Shown here one piece after another: positions 35,236-44,943 of a stretch of DNA of 64,000 bases; the stretch's first letter is position 1; each line of letters begins with the position of its first letter. The notes under the pieces are model-generated. The model saw nothing but the letters and a program-made list of their open reading frames with translations, was not told the DNA's origin and searched no databases. The DNA is taken from NCBI RefSeq assembly GCF_020162115.1, contig NZ_CP083911.1:1860001-1924000 (forward strand), written 5' to 3'. Position numbers and translations under genes: made by a program. This stretch comes from Tepidimonas taiwanensis. GTDB taxonomy: Bacteria; Pseudomonadota; Gammaproteobacteria; Burkholderiales; Burkholderiaceae_C.

Positions 35236-35451
35236 TCAGACGCGGGTGGTGCGGTAGTACTGCTCCACGTGGGCGGAGAGGTGGTAGCCGCCGCCGCGGT
35301 GCGGCTTGGGCGGCGCGGGCGGGGCGGGCTGGGAGGACACGGCCGGCGGGGTGGGCAACACGCTGGCGACGGCGGCCAGCGCACCGACGCCGCCCGCGGT
35401 GGCAAACCAGCGGCGGCGCGCGCCTGAAACGGGGGTGTGCTTGGGATCCAC
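35236..35451 (-). CDS. Formate dehydrogenase region Tat-target small protein
   Basis: A 71-residue protein with a twin-arginine type start (ARRRWFATAGGVGALAAVA) and the conserved end HVEQYYRTTRV. It matches the small family always found just upstream of FeS-type formate dehydrogenase genes (TIGR02811-like). Its role is unknown; co-export or assembly is suspected. It is the first gene of the minus-strand fdh operon. Confidence 0.82.
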   Translation of the reverse strand: MDPKHTPVSGARRRWFATAGGVGALAAVASVLPTPPAVSSQPAPPAPPKPHRGGGYHLSAHVEQYYRTTRV

Positions 35452-35724
35452 GGTGGTCTCCTCGGCAGGGTGGACGAACGACTTTTGTTTTCAGCGTAGC
35501 GCGATTGCGCGCCATTTGCCACCGGGCGCCACCGGATTGGCCGTGCCGGCGGCCCGTCGTCGATTCGGGCCCCGACCCACCGGCCGCCAATGGAGGGAAT
35601 GTCAAGCAATAACCATTCCATCGCTATTTGCGAATGGTCGGAGTTTTCGGCTGGCCTACGTTCGTGGAAATCCCGTGGCCATCCCGTTTGATCCGCGGAT
35701 CCGGCCACCTTCCCGGCCATCGGA

Positions 35725-35741
35725 CACGACAATTCGTCGTG
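35725..35741. promoter_or_regulatory. Palindromic operator candidate, site 1
   Basis: CACGAC-AATTC-GTCGTG is a perfect six-base inverted repeat around an AT-rich centre, in the 411-bp gap between the divergent fdh operon and its regulator. It shares the plan YRCGAC-AATTY-GTCGYR with site 2; the centres are 33 bases (about three helical turns) apart. The remainder of this gap shows no gene. Confidence 0.55.
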
Positions 35742-35757
35742 CGCATCCGCACCGCGT

Positions 35758-35774
35758 TGCGACAATTTGTCGCA
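35758..35774. promoter_or_regulatory. Palindromic operator candidate, site 2
   Basis: TGCGACAA-T-TTGTCGCA is a perfect 8+1+8 palindrome. The symmetry fits a Fis-type helix-turn-helix dimer such as the one at the C-terminus of the regulator encoded just downstream. Confidence 0.6.
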
Positions 35775-35826
35775 CGGCGCGCGGCCGATGATGCGGCTTC
35801 AGAATGTCACAAAGGAGACAGTAATC

Positions 35827-35839
35827 GACCAATTTGGTC
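35827..35839. promoter_or_regulatory. Palindromic operator candidate, site 3 (weaker)
   Basis: GACCAA-T-TTGGTC is a perfect six-base inverted repeat with the same AATTT centre as site 2 but one more base in each arm before GAC. It is 24 bases before the regulator ATG, so binding here could repress that gene. Confidence 0.4.
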
Positions 35840-35862
35840 AAGATTCATACAATCGGGGGCAT

Positions 35863-37286
<1,424 letters not shown>

Positions 37287-37290
<4 letters not shown>

Positions 37291-39332
37291 GCGGGGGCCT
37301 GGCGGCGTGGCGCGAAAGGCTGGGCCGCTCGGTGCGGCTCAAGCTGGTGGCGATCGCGCTGGCGCCGATGGTGGTGGCGCTGCCGCTGCTGTTGCTGGCG
37401 CTGTCGGCGTGGACCGAGTTTGCCTACGACCGGCTGCTGCGCACCAAGGTGCGCGCCGACCTCGCGGTGGCGCACGGGTATTTCGAGCAGGTGCTGCTGG
37501 AGGTCGGTGCCGGCACGCGCGGGGTCGCGTCGTCGCACGCGCTGTACGAGGCGCTGCGCCGCGCGCGCGCGGCCGCGCCCCCGCGGGCGGGCGCTCGCGC
37601 CGACGACCGGGTGCTGCAAGCGTGGCTGGACAGCGAGCGCGAACGGCTGGGGTTGGACTTCCTGCTGCTGCGGCGCGCCGACGACCCGGATGCGGAACCC
37701 GTGCAGACCCAGGGCAGCGGCGCGCGGCTGGTGGTGTGGGATCCGCAGCGACTCGCAGCCCATGCGCCGCACTTGCTGGAGCGAACCGGCATCCCGCTCG
37801 TGCCGACGCGCAACGCGGCCCCGACCACACGCACGCACGAGGAGCGCGCGCTGCTGATGCTGGCGAGCGTCGCGCTGCCGGCGGACGCGCCGGTGCCGGG
37901 GCTGGTGTTGCACGGCGGGCTGCTGCTCAACAACAACCTGGACCTGATCGACCACATCAACCGCATCGTGTACCCGGAGGGCACGCTGCCCTTTGGCAGC
38001 CAGGGCACGGCCACGCTCTTTCTGGATGACGTGCGCATCAGCACCAACGTGCGGCTGTTCGGCGAGCGCCGCGCCATCGGTACGCGCGTGTCGCAGGCGG
38101 TGCGCGACGCCGTGCTGGGCGAGGGGCGCACGTGGCTGGACCGCGCCTTCGTCGTCAGCGACTGGTACGTCAGCGCCTACGAGCCGCTGCAGGACGCCTA
38201 CGGGCGGCGCGTAGGGATGCTTTATGTGGGTTTTCTGGAAGCGCCGCTGCGCTGGGTGCGGTTGGCCGTGGTGGCCGGCACGGCCGTGCTGTTCGTCGCC
38301 GTGATGGCGGCCACCGCGGCGCTGTCGCTGCGCTGGGCGCGCACGCTGTTCGAGCCGGTGGAGCGCATGCACACGACGATGCAACGCGTCGAGGACGGCG
38401 ACACCCGCGCACGCGTCGGGCCGCTACGCTCGCGCGACGAGCTCGGCGAGCTCGCCCGGCACCTGGACCACCTGCTCGACGTGGTGCAGGACAACGCGCA
38501 GCGGCTGCGTGCCTGGGGCGAGACGCTGGACCGCAAGGTGGCCGAACGCACGCGCGAGCTGGAAGCGAGCCACGCGTCGCTGCGGCTGGCGCAACAACAG
38601 CTCATCCAATCCGAAAAGCTCGCCGCCATCGGCCAGTTGACGGCCAGCATTGCGCACGAGATCAACAACCCCATCGCCGTGATCCAGGGCAACCTCGACC
38701 TGATCCGCGAAACGCTGGGGGAAGCGGCCCAGCCGGTGCAGGCGGAGCTGCGCCTGCTCGACACACAGGTGGAGCGCATGCGCCTGATCGTGACGCGGCT
38801 GCTGCAGTACGCGCGCCCGACGGAGTTTGCCGGCTATGTCGAGCCGCAGGCGCTCGCCGCTGTCGTGGACGACTGCCTGGTGCTGGTGGCGCACCTGTTG
38901 CAGCAGCGGCGCATCGCGGTGCAACGGCACGACGCCGCGACCGTTACAGTCGCGTGCAACCGGCAGGAGCTGCAGCAGGTCGTCATCAACCTGCTGGTCA
39001 ACGCCATCCAGGCGACGCCGGACGGCGGGACCTTGACGATCCGCAGCGGCGACTGGGCGGAGGGCGGACAGATCGTCGGCGCGTGGCTCGCCGTCGAGGA
39101 CGAAGGGCCGGGGCTGGACGCGGCCACGCGCGAGCGCCTGTTCGCACCGTTTTTCACCACCAAGCCCGACGGCACGGGGCTGGGGCTGTGGATCAGCCAG
39201 AGCCTGCTGGAACGCTACGGCGGCCGCGTCGAGGCCGACAACCGCGCCGACGGCCGTGGCGCGGTATTCACGGTGCGCCTCTACACCGAACCGCGCGAGA
39301 GCGCTGCGGACGCGCCTGCGACCCCGGCCTGA
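37287..39332 (+). CDS. Membrane sensor histidine kinase, partner of the adjacent regulator
   Basis: 681 residues: helix 1 (about 20-42), a periplasmic sensing region of about 280 residues of the Cache type, helix 2 (about 325-350), HAMP, a coiled coil (ERTRELEASHASLRLAQQQL), then HisKA with ASIAHEINNPIAVIQGN and the ATPase domain with NLLVNAIQATPDGG (N-box) and DGTGLGLWISQSLLERYGG (G-boxes). It overlaps the regulator gene by four bases (ATGA), so it is clearly its partner. The ligand is unknown; formate or a redox signal is a fair guess from context. It converges with the TorD-family gene. Confidence 0.9.
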
Positions 39333-39342
39333 GCACCGCGCC

Positions 39343-39975
39343 TCAGAGCATGTCGAACGCCTGCGCCTCCACGGCGATGAACGCCCGCGTCAGGCCCGCC
39401 AGCGCCGCGTAAAAACGGGCCTGCGGCTCGCGCTCGATGGCGTCGCACAACGCCGGTACCCACGGGTGCAGGTGCCGCGCGAAAAACGCCTGCTGCTGCG
39501 TGAGGTTGCAGACCTCGGCGTCGTCGCCCGCGATCAGGTAGCGCATCACCTCGCACAGGTAGGCGATGTGGTCCTCGGTTTCCGGCATGGTCTCGCTGCG
39601 CGCCAGACCCAGCCGGGCCAGGTCGTCGCGCAGCGCCGCCAGCGGCTTGTCGTTCAGAAAACCGCTCAGGTAGTGCGAGGCGTAGAGGTGCACCGCGGGC
39701 CGGCCCACGCCGATGAAGAGCGCCTCGTATTCGTCGCGGATCGCGTCGGCGGACGCCTCGCGCGCCCGCGCGACCAGCGCGCGCCACGGCTCCTCGAGGA
39801 ACGCCCCGGCCACCGGGGCCTCGGTCACCGCGGCGCGCAGGCGCGCCAGCAACGCATCGTCCGGCGGCGCGTAGTACAGCGTGGCCAGCACGCCATAGAG
39901 TTCGGCGCGCGCGACTTCCTCGTCCAGGGCCTGGCGCACCGGGATGTGGTTCGGGTCGACGGTCGTGGTGTGCAT
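39343..39975 (-). CDS. TorD-family molybdoenzyme chaperone
   Basis: A 210-residue all-helical protein. RDEYEALFIGVGRPAVHLYASHYLSGFLNDKPL is divided here as the family segment YEALFIG and the downstream LARSETMPETEDHIAYLCEVM. TorD-type chaperones bind Tat signals of molybdenum enzymes until cofactor is loaded, so the Tat-exported formate dehydrogenase is the likely client. It is the last gene of a four-gene operon, 16 bases after the ferredoxin-like gene. Confidence 0.83.
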   Translation of the reverse strand: MHTTTVDPNHIPVRQALDEEVARAELYGVLATLYYAPPDDALLARLRAAVTEAPVAGAFLEEPWRALVARAREASADAIRDEYEALFIGVGRPAVHLYASHYLSGFLNDKPLAALRDDLARLGLARSETMPETEDHIAYLCEVMRYLIAGDDAEVCNLTQQQAFFARHLHPWVPALCDAIEREPQARFYAALAGLTRAFIAVEAQAFDML

Positions 39976-39991
39976 GGGGGACGCCTCGGAC

Positions 39992-42100
39992 TCACAGATC
40001 GGTGATGCGCACTTCGTCGCGGCTGGTGTGGATGTCGATGACACGGCAGTCGCCGCACATCTTGAGCCGCTCGACGGCCGCGCCCTGGAACATCGGGTGC
40101 GCCGACAGCCGCGCCAACATCGTCTCCACCCCTTTGAGGGTGCCGAAGGGCTTGCCGCAGCGGATGCAGTGAAACGGTGGCTGCTCGTGCAGCACGCGCG
40201 CCTCGCGGCGCTGCGGATCGAGCCACAGGCGCGGCTGGCGCTGCAGCGCGTGCTCCGGACAGGTCTTGACGCACAGGCCGCACTGCACGCAGTTCTTTTC
40301 GATGAAGCGCAGCTGCGGGGCCGTCGGGTTGTCCTGCAACGCGCCCGCGGGGCACGCCCCGACGCAGGCCATGCACAGCGTGCACGCGGCGGTGTCGATC
40401 TGCAGCGTGCCGAGGGGCGCGCCGGCCGCGGGCAGCGCGATCTCCGCCCCCACGGGCGCGGGCGCCTGCGCGATCAGGTGATCCAGCGCCAGCTCCAGCG
40501 TCGCACGCTTGTCGCGCTGGGTGGCAAAGGTCGCGGGCGTCGCTACCCCCTGGGCCGGCGGCACGCGCGCCGCCGCGTCGAGCGCTGCGAGGTCGCGCGC
40601 ATCGCGCGCCGACAACAAACGAAAATGCTCCCCAGCGTAGCCCAGCCCCTGCAGGATGGCCTCGGCCACCGCCATCTGCTCCTGCAGCGCGGTGCGGTAC
40701 TGGGGGGCCTCCTCGTCCGTGAGCAGCACCCACACCTGGCTCGCGCCATAGGCGATGGCCGACAGCCACAGTTCGAGCCCGACGCTGGCGGTGTGCCACA
40801 GCGCCCACGGGATCACGCGCGCCGGCGGGCCCTGCACGGCGGCGTCCAGCCGGGCCGCGCGGCCCCAGTCCTCGATCAGGCGCTGCCCCGCCCCCTGGCT
40901 GTGCAGCAGCAGGGCCGCGTCACGCCCGCCGGCAGCGCGGTAGGCCGACAGCAACGTGCGGATGGCCCGCCCCTGGTACGCGGCGTCGGGGTAGGCATAG
41001 CCCAGCGCGCCGCTCGGGCACACCGTGGTGCACGCCCCGCAGCCGACGCACAGGTGGGGCTCGACGACGATGCGGTTGTGCTCGACGTCGCTGCGCACGG
41101 CGCTGGCCGAGCAGACATCGATGCACGCCCGGCAGCCGACCTGCTCGTTGCGGCCGTGCGCGCACAGCCGCTGCTCATAGCGAAAGAATTTGGGCTTTTC
41201 GAACTCGCCCACCAGGTCGCGCAACCCCCACAGCCGCTGCAGGCGCTGCTCCGCGTCCAGCGTCGGGGGCAGGTGCACATAGCCCTGCGGCAGCGCGTGC
41301 TGCGTGAATGCGGGTGTGGGCCGCAGGTCCAGCACGGCGTCGAACGTGGCGCGCTGCGCCAGCGGCTCGCGCTGGAAGTCGATGGCGCCGGGCGCCTCGC
41401 ACACACGCACGCAGTCGCGGTGGGCGCGGCAGCGGCTCAGGTCCACCTGATAGTCCAGCCCGATCGCCCCCTCGGGGCAGGCGGTGATACAGGCGTTGCA
41501 GCGCGTGCACAGGTCCAGCGCGATCGGGTTGTCCTCCTGCCACTGCACGTCGAACGCACCGAGCCAGCCGGTCAGGCCCGTCAGCCGCCCGGCCAGCACC
41601 GGGTGGCCGCGCGTCTGCCGGCCCGCGCCGCCGAGCGCGAGCAGCGTCACGTCCCAGACGTCGCCCAGCCGGTCGGCCAACGCCTCGGTGGCGTCCAGCG
41701 GCCCGATGATGAGCAGCCGGCCCTGGCTGTGGTAGCGCACCGTCGGCACGGGGTCCGGCTCTGGCAGGCGCGCCGCCGCCAGCAGGGCCGCGATCTTCGG
41801 CGTGACCTGCGCGGCGTCGCGCGACCAGCCCCCGGTTTCGCGGATGTTGACGAAGCGGATCGGCCGCTCCTCGGGGCTCGGCACCCCCTCGGTGGCCTCG
41901 GCCAGTTCGAGAAAGAGCCGCCGCTCCTGCGTACAGGCGACGGTGAGCGTGGACTCCGGCGCACGGGCGGCGCGCTGGAACGCGGGCGCCTCGCGCCGGC
42001 ACAGCGCGGTGTAGACCTCGATCGGCTCCCCCAGGGCGCGCGCCAGCGCCGCGCCATCCAGCGGCATGGTGCGGTTGCAGTTGCAAACGAGCGTGGTCAT
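39992..42100 (-). CDS. Large multi-cluster 4Fe-4S protein of the fdh locus
   Basis: A 702-residue soluble protein with several ferredoxin motifs: CTRCNACITACP, then CRAHRDCVRVCE, CVGCGACTTVCP (mid-protein), CTLCMACVGACP and CVQCGLCVKTCP. Near the C-terminus are CIRCGKPF and CGDC. The N-terminus MTTLVCNCNRTM is also Cys-rich. No flavin or molybdopterin motif is evident, so it probably shuttles electrons. It overlaps DUF3306 (ATGA) and precedes the TorD gene. The frame is open far upstream (to about 42850), but that stretch is the shadow of DUF3306, so ATG 42100 is used. Such proteins are linked to formate dehydrogenase in Burkholderiales; their reaction is not established. Confidence 0.85.
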   Translation of the reverse strand: MTTLVCNCNRTMPLDGAALARALGEPIEVYTALCRREAPAFQRAARAPESTLTVACTQERRLFLELAEATEGVPSPEERPIRFVNIRETGGWSRDAAQVTPKIAALLAAARLPEPDPVPTVRYHSQGRLLIIGPLDATEALADRLGDVWDVTLLALGGAGRQTRGHPVLAGRLTGLTGWLGAFDVQWQEDNPIALDLCTRCNACITACPEGAIGLDYQVDLSRCRAHRDCVRVCEAPGAIDFQREPLAQRATFDAVLDLRPTPAFTQHALPQGYVHLPPTLDAEQRLQRLWGLRDLVGEFEKPKFFRYEQRLCAHGRNEQVGCRACIDVCSASAVRSDVEHNRIVVEPHLCVGCGACTTVCPSGALGYAYPDAAYQGRAIRTLLSAYRAAGGRDAALLLHSQGAGQRLIEDWGRAARLDAAVQGPPARVIPWALWHTASVGLELWLSAIAYGASQVWVLLTDEEAPQYRTALQEQMAVAEAILQGLGYAGEHFRLLSARDARDLAALDAAARVPPAQGVATPATFATQRDKRATLELALDHLIAQAPAPVGAEIALPAAGAPLGTLQIDTAACTLCMACVGACPAGALQDNPTAPQLRFIEKNCVQCGLCVKTCPEHALQRQPRLWLDPQRREARVLHEQPPFHCIRCGKPFGTLKGVETMLARLSAHPMFQGAAVERLKMCGDCRVIDIHTSRDEVRITDL

Positions 42101-42816
42101 CGGGTCGGGTTCTCCTGCGGGGGCGGCCGGTGCACGGCGGCGGACACCGGGCCGTCGGCGCCGTCCGGGCCATTGCCGCTGTCGGAGCCTTCGCCGTCGA
42201 GGTGCAGCGCAGCGGACGGCGGTGGTACCGGGTCGGCAGGGTTCCGCATGTCCCCGTCCGCCGGATGCGATGCTCCGCCGTCGGCCGCGGGCGTCGCGCG
42301 CGCGCCCGGCGCCGTGGGTTCGGCCTCCTCGACGAGTTTCATGAAGCGCGCCGCCACCATATTGCGCAGCATCGCCGTCGGCAGCGGGTCGGGCCGGGAG
42401 TAGTCGTCGATGTACACGTCCAGCCCGTCCATCACGTTGAAGTGCGGATCGGCAAACAGCTTGCGCAGCGCGGCGTTGCGCACCTCCGGTGCGACACGGC
42501 GGTCGACGAAGGGGCGGAAATCGGCGTCGGGGGTCAGGCGCTGCACGTCCTCCAGCGTCGGCAGCGGGCGCTCGGGCGGCGCCGACGCGTCCGGCGCGAC
42601 CGCCGAGGTCCGCGTCACGTTTACCGGCGTCTCGGTCTGCGCGGGCGCGGCATCGTTCCGGCGCCCCGGGGGCGTCGTCGGCTCCGGCGCCGGGGCGGCA
42701 GAGGCCCCCACATCCGAGGATACCCCGTCCCCCGCCGGCTCGGGCAACGGCACACCGGCGCGCGCCTGCGCCTTGCGCCGCGACCAGCGGGCGAAGAAGC
42801 CTTCCGCCTCGCTCAT
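42097..42816 (-). CDS. DUF3306 family protein
   Basis: A 239-residue protein. The N-terminus FFARWSRRKAQARAG and the core LPTLEDVQRLTPDADFRPFVDRRVAPEVRNAALRKLF are summarised here by LPTLEDV, DFRPFVDR and NAALRKLFADPHFNVMDGL, all typical of DUF3306. The flanks are Pro/Ala-rich and disordered. It overlaps genes on both sides by four bases. The function is unknown; occurrence with formate dehydrogenase suggests assembly or regulation. Confidence 0.85.
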   Translation of the reverse strand: MSEAEGFFARWSRRKAQARAGVPLPEPAGDGVSSDVGASAAPAPEPTTPPGRRNDAAPAQTETPVNVTRTSAVAPDASAPPERPLPTLEDVQRLTPDADFRPFVDRRVAPEVRNAALRKLFADPHFNVMDGLDVYIDDYSRPDPLPTAMLRNMVAARFMKLVEEAEPTAPGARATPAADGGASHPADGDMRNPADPVPPPSAALHLDGEGSDSGNGPDGADGPVSAAVHRPPPQENPTR

Positions 42817-43439
42817 GCCCCGTCCCCCGTGCTATCGCCGGCCGGGCCACGGCGGCGCTCGCCGGTGCTGATGCGCGCGGGCTGCCCGAAGCGGTCGGTC
42901 AGTGGCTGGAAGCTCGCCGGCCGCGCGCGGCGTTTGGGCTCCGGGCGGTAATGGTGTTCGACGAAGGCCGCCATCCAGCGCACCACGTCCGCCGGGGCCG
43001 GCACCTGATCGACGCGTTCCTGCGCGTCGAGCCAGCGGCCCGCATCGTGGTAGCTCAGCGTCACGATCTGCGGTGCGGGCAGTTCGTCCTCGGATTCGCC
43101 CTCGCGCCACATCACCCAGAAACACGGCTGCGGCGAGGTCAGGTTCAGGTACAGCCCCTCGGCATCCTCCGGATGCAGTACGACCGGAAACCCCGGGAAC
43201 CCCCAGTGGTGCACGTCGGGAGAGGCCGCGCCGCTGGCGGGCTCCAGCGCCAGCGGGCCCGCCGGCACCTCCGACGGCCATTGCACGCAGGCGACGCCGG
43301 GCGGCCCTTGCAGCACGACCACGTCCGCCAGCACCCAGCGCCACGGCTGCCAGCGGGCCATCGGCCCCGCCACCGGCTCGCGGCGCATGACGACGCCGGT
43401 CAGCAGGGTGCGCGCAGGCGCTTCGGATGCAAAACCCAT
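42813..43439 (-). CDS. DUF3305 family protein
   Basis: A 208-residue protein with the DUF3305 pattern: VVMRREPVAGPMARWQPWRW near the start, LHPEDAEGLYLNLTSPQPCF in the middle and EVxLSYHDAGRWLDAQE-like VTLSYHDAGRWLDAQE, then a basic tail. It is the first gene of the operon DUF3305-DUF3306-ferredoxin-TorD. Its function is unknown. Confidence 0.85.
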   Translation of the reverse strand: MGFASEAPARTLLTGVVMRREPVAGPMARWQPWRWVLADVVVLQGPPGVACVQWPSEVPAGPLALEPASGAASPDVHHWGFPGFPVVLHPEDAEGLYLNLTSPQPCFWVMWREGESEDELPAPQIVTLSYHDAGRWLDAQERVDQVPAPADVVRWMAAFVEHHYRPEPKRRARPASFQPLTDRFGQPARISTGERRRGPAGDSTGDGA

Positions 43440-43586
43440 GTCGTACCTCTGGACGTGGCGCACGGAGCAGACTCTAGCGCAACTCGCCCACGATGTGCGC
43501 CCCGGACTGTCGCTGACGCGCACGGGTGAGCACCGTCCTCATCCAATCAGCGCTGCCCCCACGAGCCTGCGCTGCAAGCCAACCCA

Positions 43587-44678
43587 TCAGGTATCCCGGC
43601 TGATCGTGATGGTCGGGAACTTGCGCGAATAGTCCTTGGCCTTGCCGGCGATGGTGATGGCCACCTGGCGCGCCACCGCCTTGTACAGCGCGGCGATCTC
43701 GCCGTCCGGGTCGGCCACCACCGTGGGCTGGCCGGCGTCGGCCTGCTCGCGGATCTGGCGGTTGAGCGGCAGGGCACCCAGGTACGCCACGCCCAGCTCG
43801 GCCGCCATGCGCTTGCCGCCGTCGGCGCCGAAGATGTGCTCGACATGACCGCAGTTCGGGCACACGTGCACGGCCATGTTCTCGACGATGCCGAGGATCG
43901 GCACGCCGACCTTCTGGAACATCGTGATGCCCTTGCGCGCGTCCAGCAGCGCGATGTCCTGCGGCGTCGTCACGATCACCGCGCCGGTGAGCGGCACGCG
44001 CTGCGAAAGGGTCAGTTGGATATCGCCCGTGCCCGGCGGCATGTCCACCAGCAGGTAGTCCAGCGCCTTCCAGTTCGTCTGGCGCAGCAATTGTTCGAGC
44101 GCTTGCGTGGCCATCGGTCCGCGCCAGATCATCGCCTCGTGCTTGTCGACGAGGAAGCCGATCGACATCACCTGCAGCCCGTAGTTCTCCAGCGGCTCCA
44201 TGGTCTGGCCATCGACGCTCTGCGGGCGACCCTCGATGCCCATCATCATCGGCTGGCTGGGCCCGTAGATGTCGGCGTCCAGAATCCCGACGCGCGCGCC
44301 CTCCGCCGCCAGCGCCAGCGCCAGGTTGACGGTGGTCGTGCTCTTGCCCACGCCGCCCTTGCCGGAGGCGACCGCGACGATGTTCTTCACCTGCGGCAGC
44401 AGCTGCACGCCGCGCTGCACGGCGTGCGCAACGATGTTCGTGACGATCTGCACCGACACGTTGCCCACCCCGGGCACGCCCTTGGCGGCCGCGATGAGGG
44501 CCTGCCGCAGCGCGGGGTGCTGACTCTTGGCCGGATAGCCCAGCTCGACGTCGAAGGACACGTCCGCGCCGGTGACCTGCAGGTTCTTGATCGCCTTGGT
44601 CGAAACGTAGTCTTTGCCGGTGTGGGGATCGACGACGGTCTGCAACGCCTGCAGCAGGGCCTGGGTGTCGACGCTCAT
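43587..44678 (-). CDS. apbC: Mrp/ApbC iron-sulfur carrier ATPase
   Basis: A 363-residue P-loop NTPase that assembles and delivers [4Fe-4S] clusters. An N-terminal MIP18-like domain is followed by the deviant Walker A SGKGGVGKSTTT (about 102-113), the switch region LLVDMPPGTGD, and the CxxC of VCPNCGH that binds the cluster in the dimer. The many FeS proteins of the neighbouring fdh and cco genes are plausible clients. A gap of about 265 bases with no gene separates it from the divergent metG. Confidence 0.93.
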   Translation of the reverse strand: MSVDTQALLQALQTVVDPHTGKDYVSTKAIKNLQVTGADVSFDVELGYPAKSQHPALRQALIAAAKGVPGVGNVSVQIVTNIVAHAVQRGVQLLPQVKNIVAVASGKGGVGKSTTTVNLALALAAEGARVGILDADIYGPSQPMMMGIEGRPQSVDGQTMEPLENYGLQVMSIGFLVDKHEAMIWRGPMATQALEQLLRQTNWKALDYLLVDMPPGTGDIQLTLSQRVPLTGAVIVTTPQDIALLDARKGITMFQKVGVPILGIVENMAVHVCPNCGHVEHIFGADGGKRMAAELGVAYLGALPLNRQIREQADAGQPTVVADPDGEIAALYKAVARQVAITIAGKAKDYSRKFPTITISRDT

Positions 44679-44943
44679 GGGGAATGGCTCTCCTGATCCG
44701 GGGTGGAGGTCAAAAAACCGACGATCGGTGCACGGGGTGGTTTGGACCGGTATCACAACCAAACGTCACGACCGGACGCGCTGGGTTGGGCCTTCATCTC
44801 TCGCAGGCCGTGGCCCGAAGTCTAGCCGCTCACACACCGATACCCCGCCGCCGCGCGGACAGTGCCCTCAGTAAAATCCCGGATTTGCGCCGCCCCGAGG
44901 CGCACCCCGGGCCCCGCGACGGGCCGCCACCGGATCAGCTCCC

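Noticed and set aside
32060..35257. Very long plus-strand open frame opposite the formate dehydrogenase alpha gene
   Set aside because: It is a codon-bias shadow of the high-GC minus-strand gene; its translation is low-complexity Val/Leu/Arg/His with no family motif, while the minus strand gives a complete molybdoenzyme.
42101..42850. Upstream extension of the ferredoxin-like gene to about 42850
   Set aside because: The extension lies wholly within DUF3306 in another frame and is Arg/Ala-rich; the ATG at 42100 gives a four-base overlap typical of this operon.
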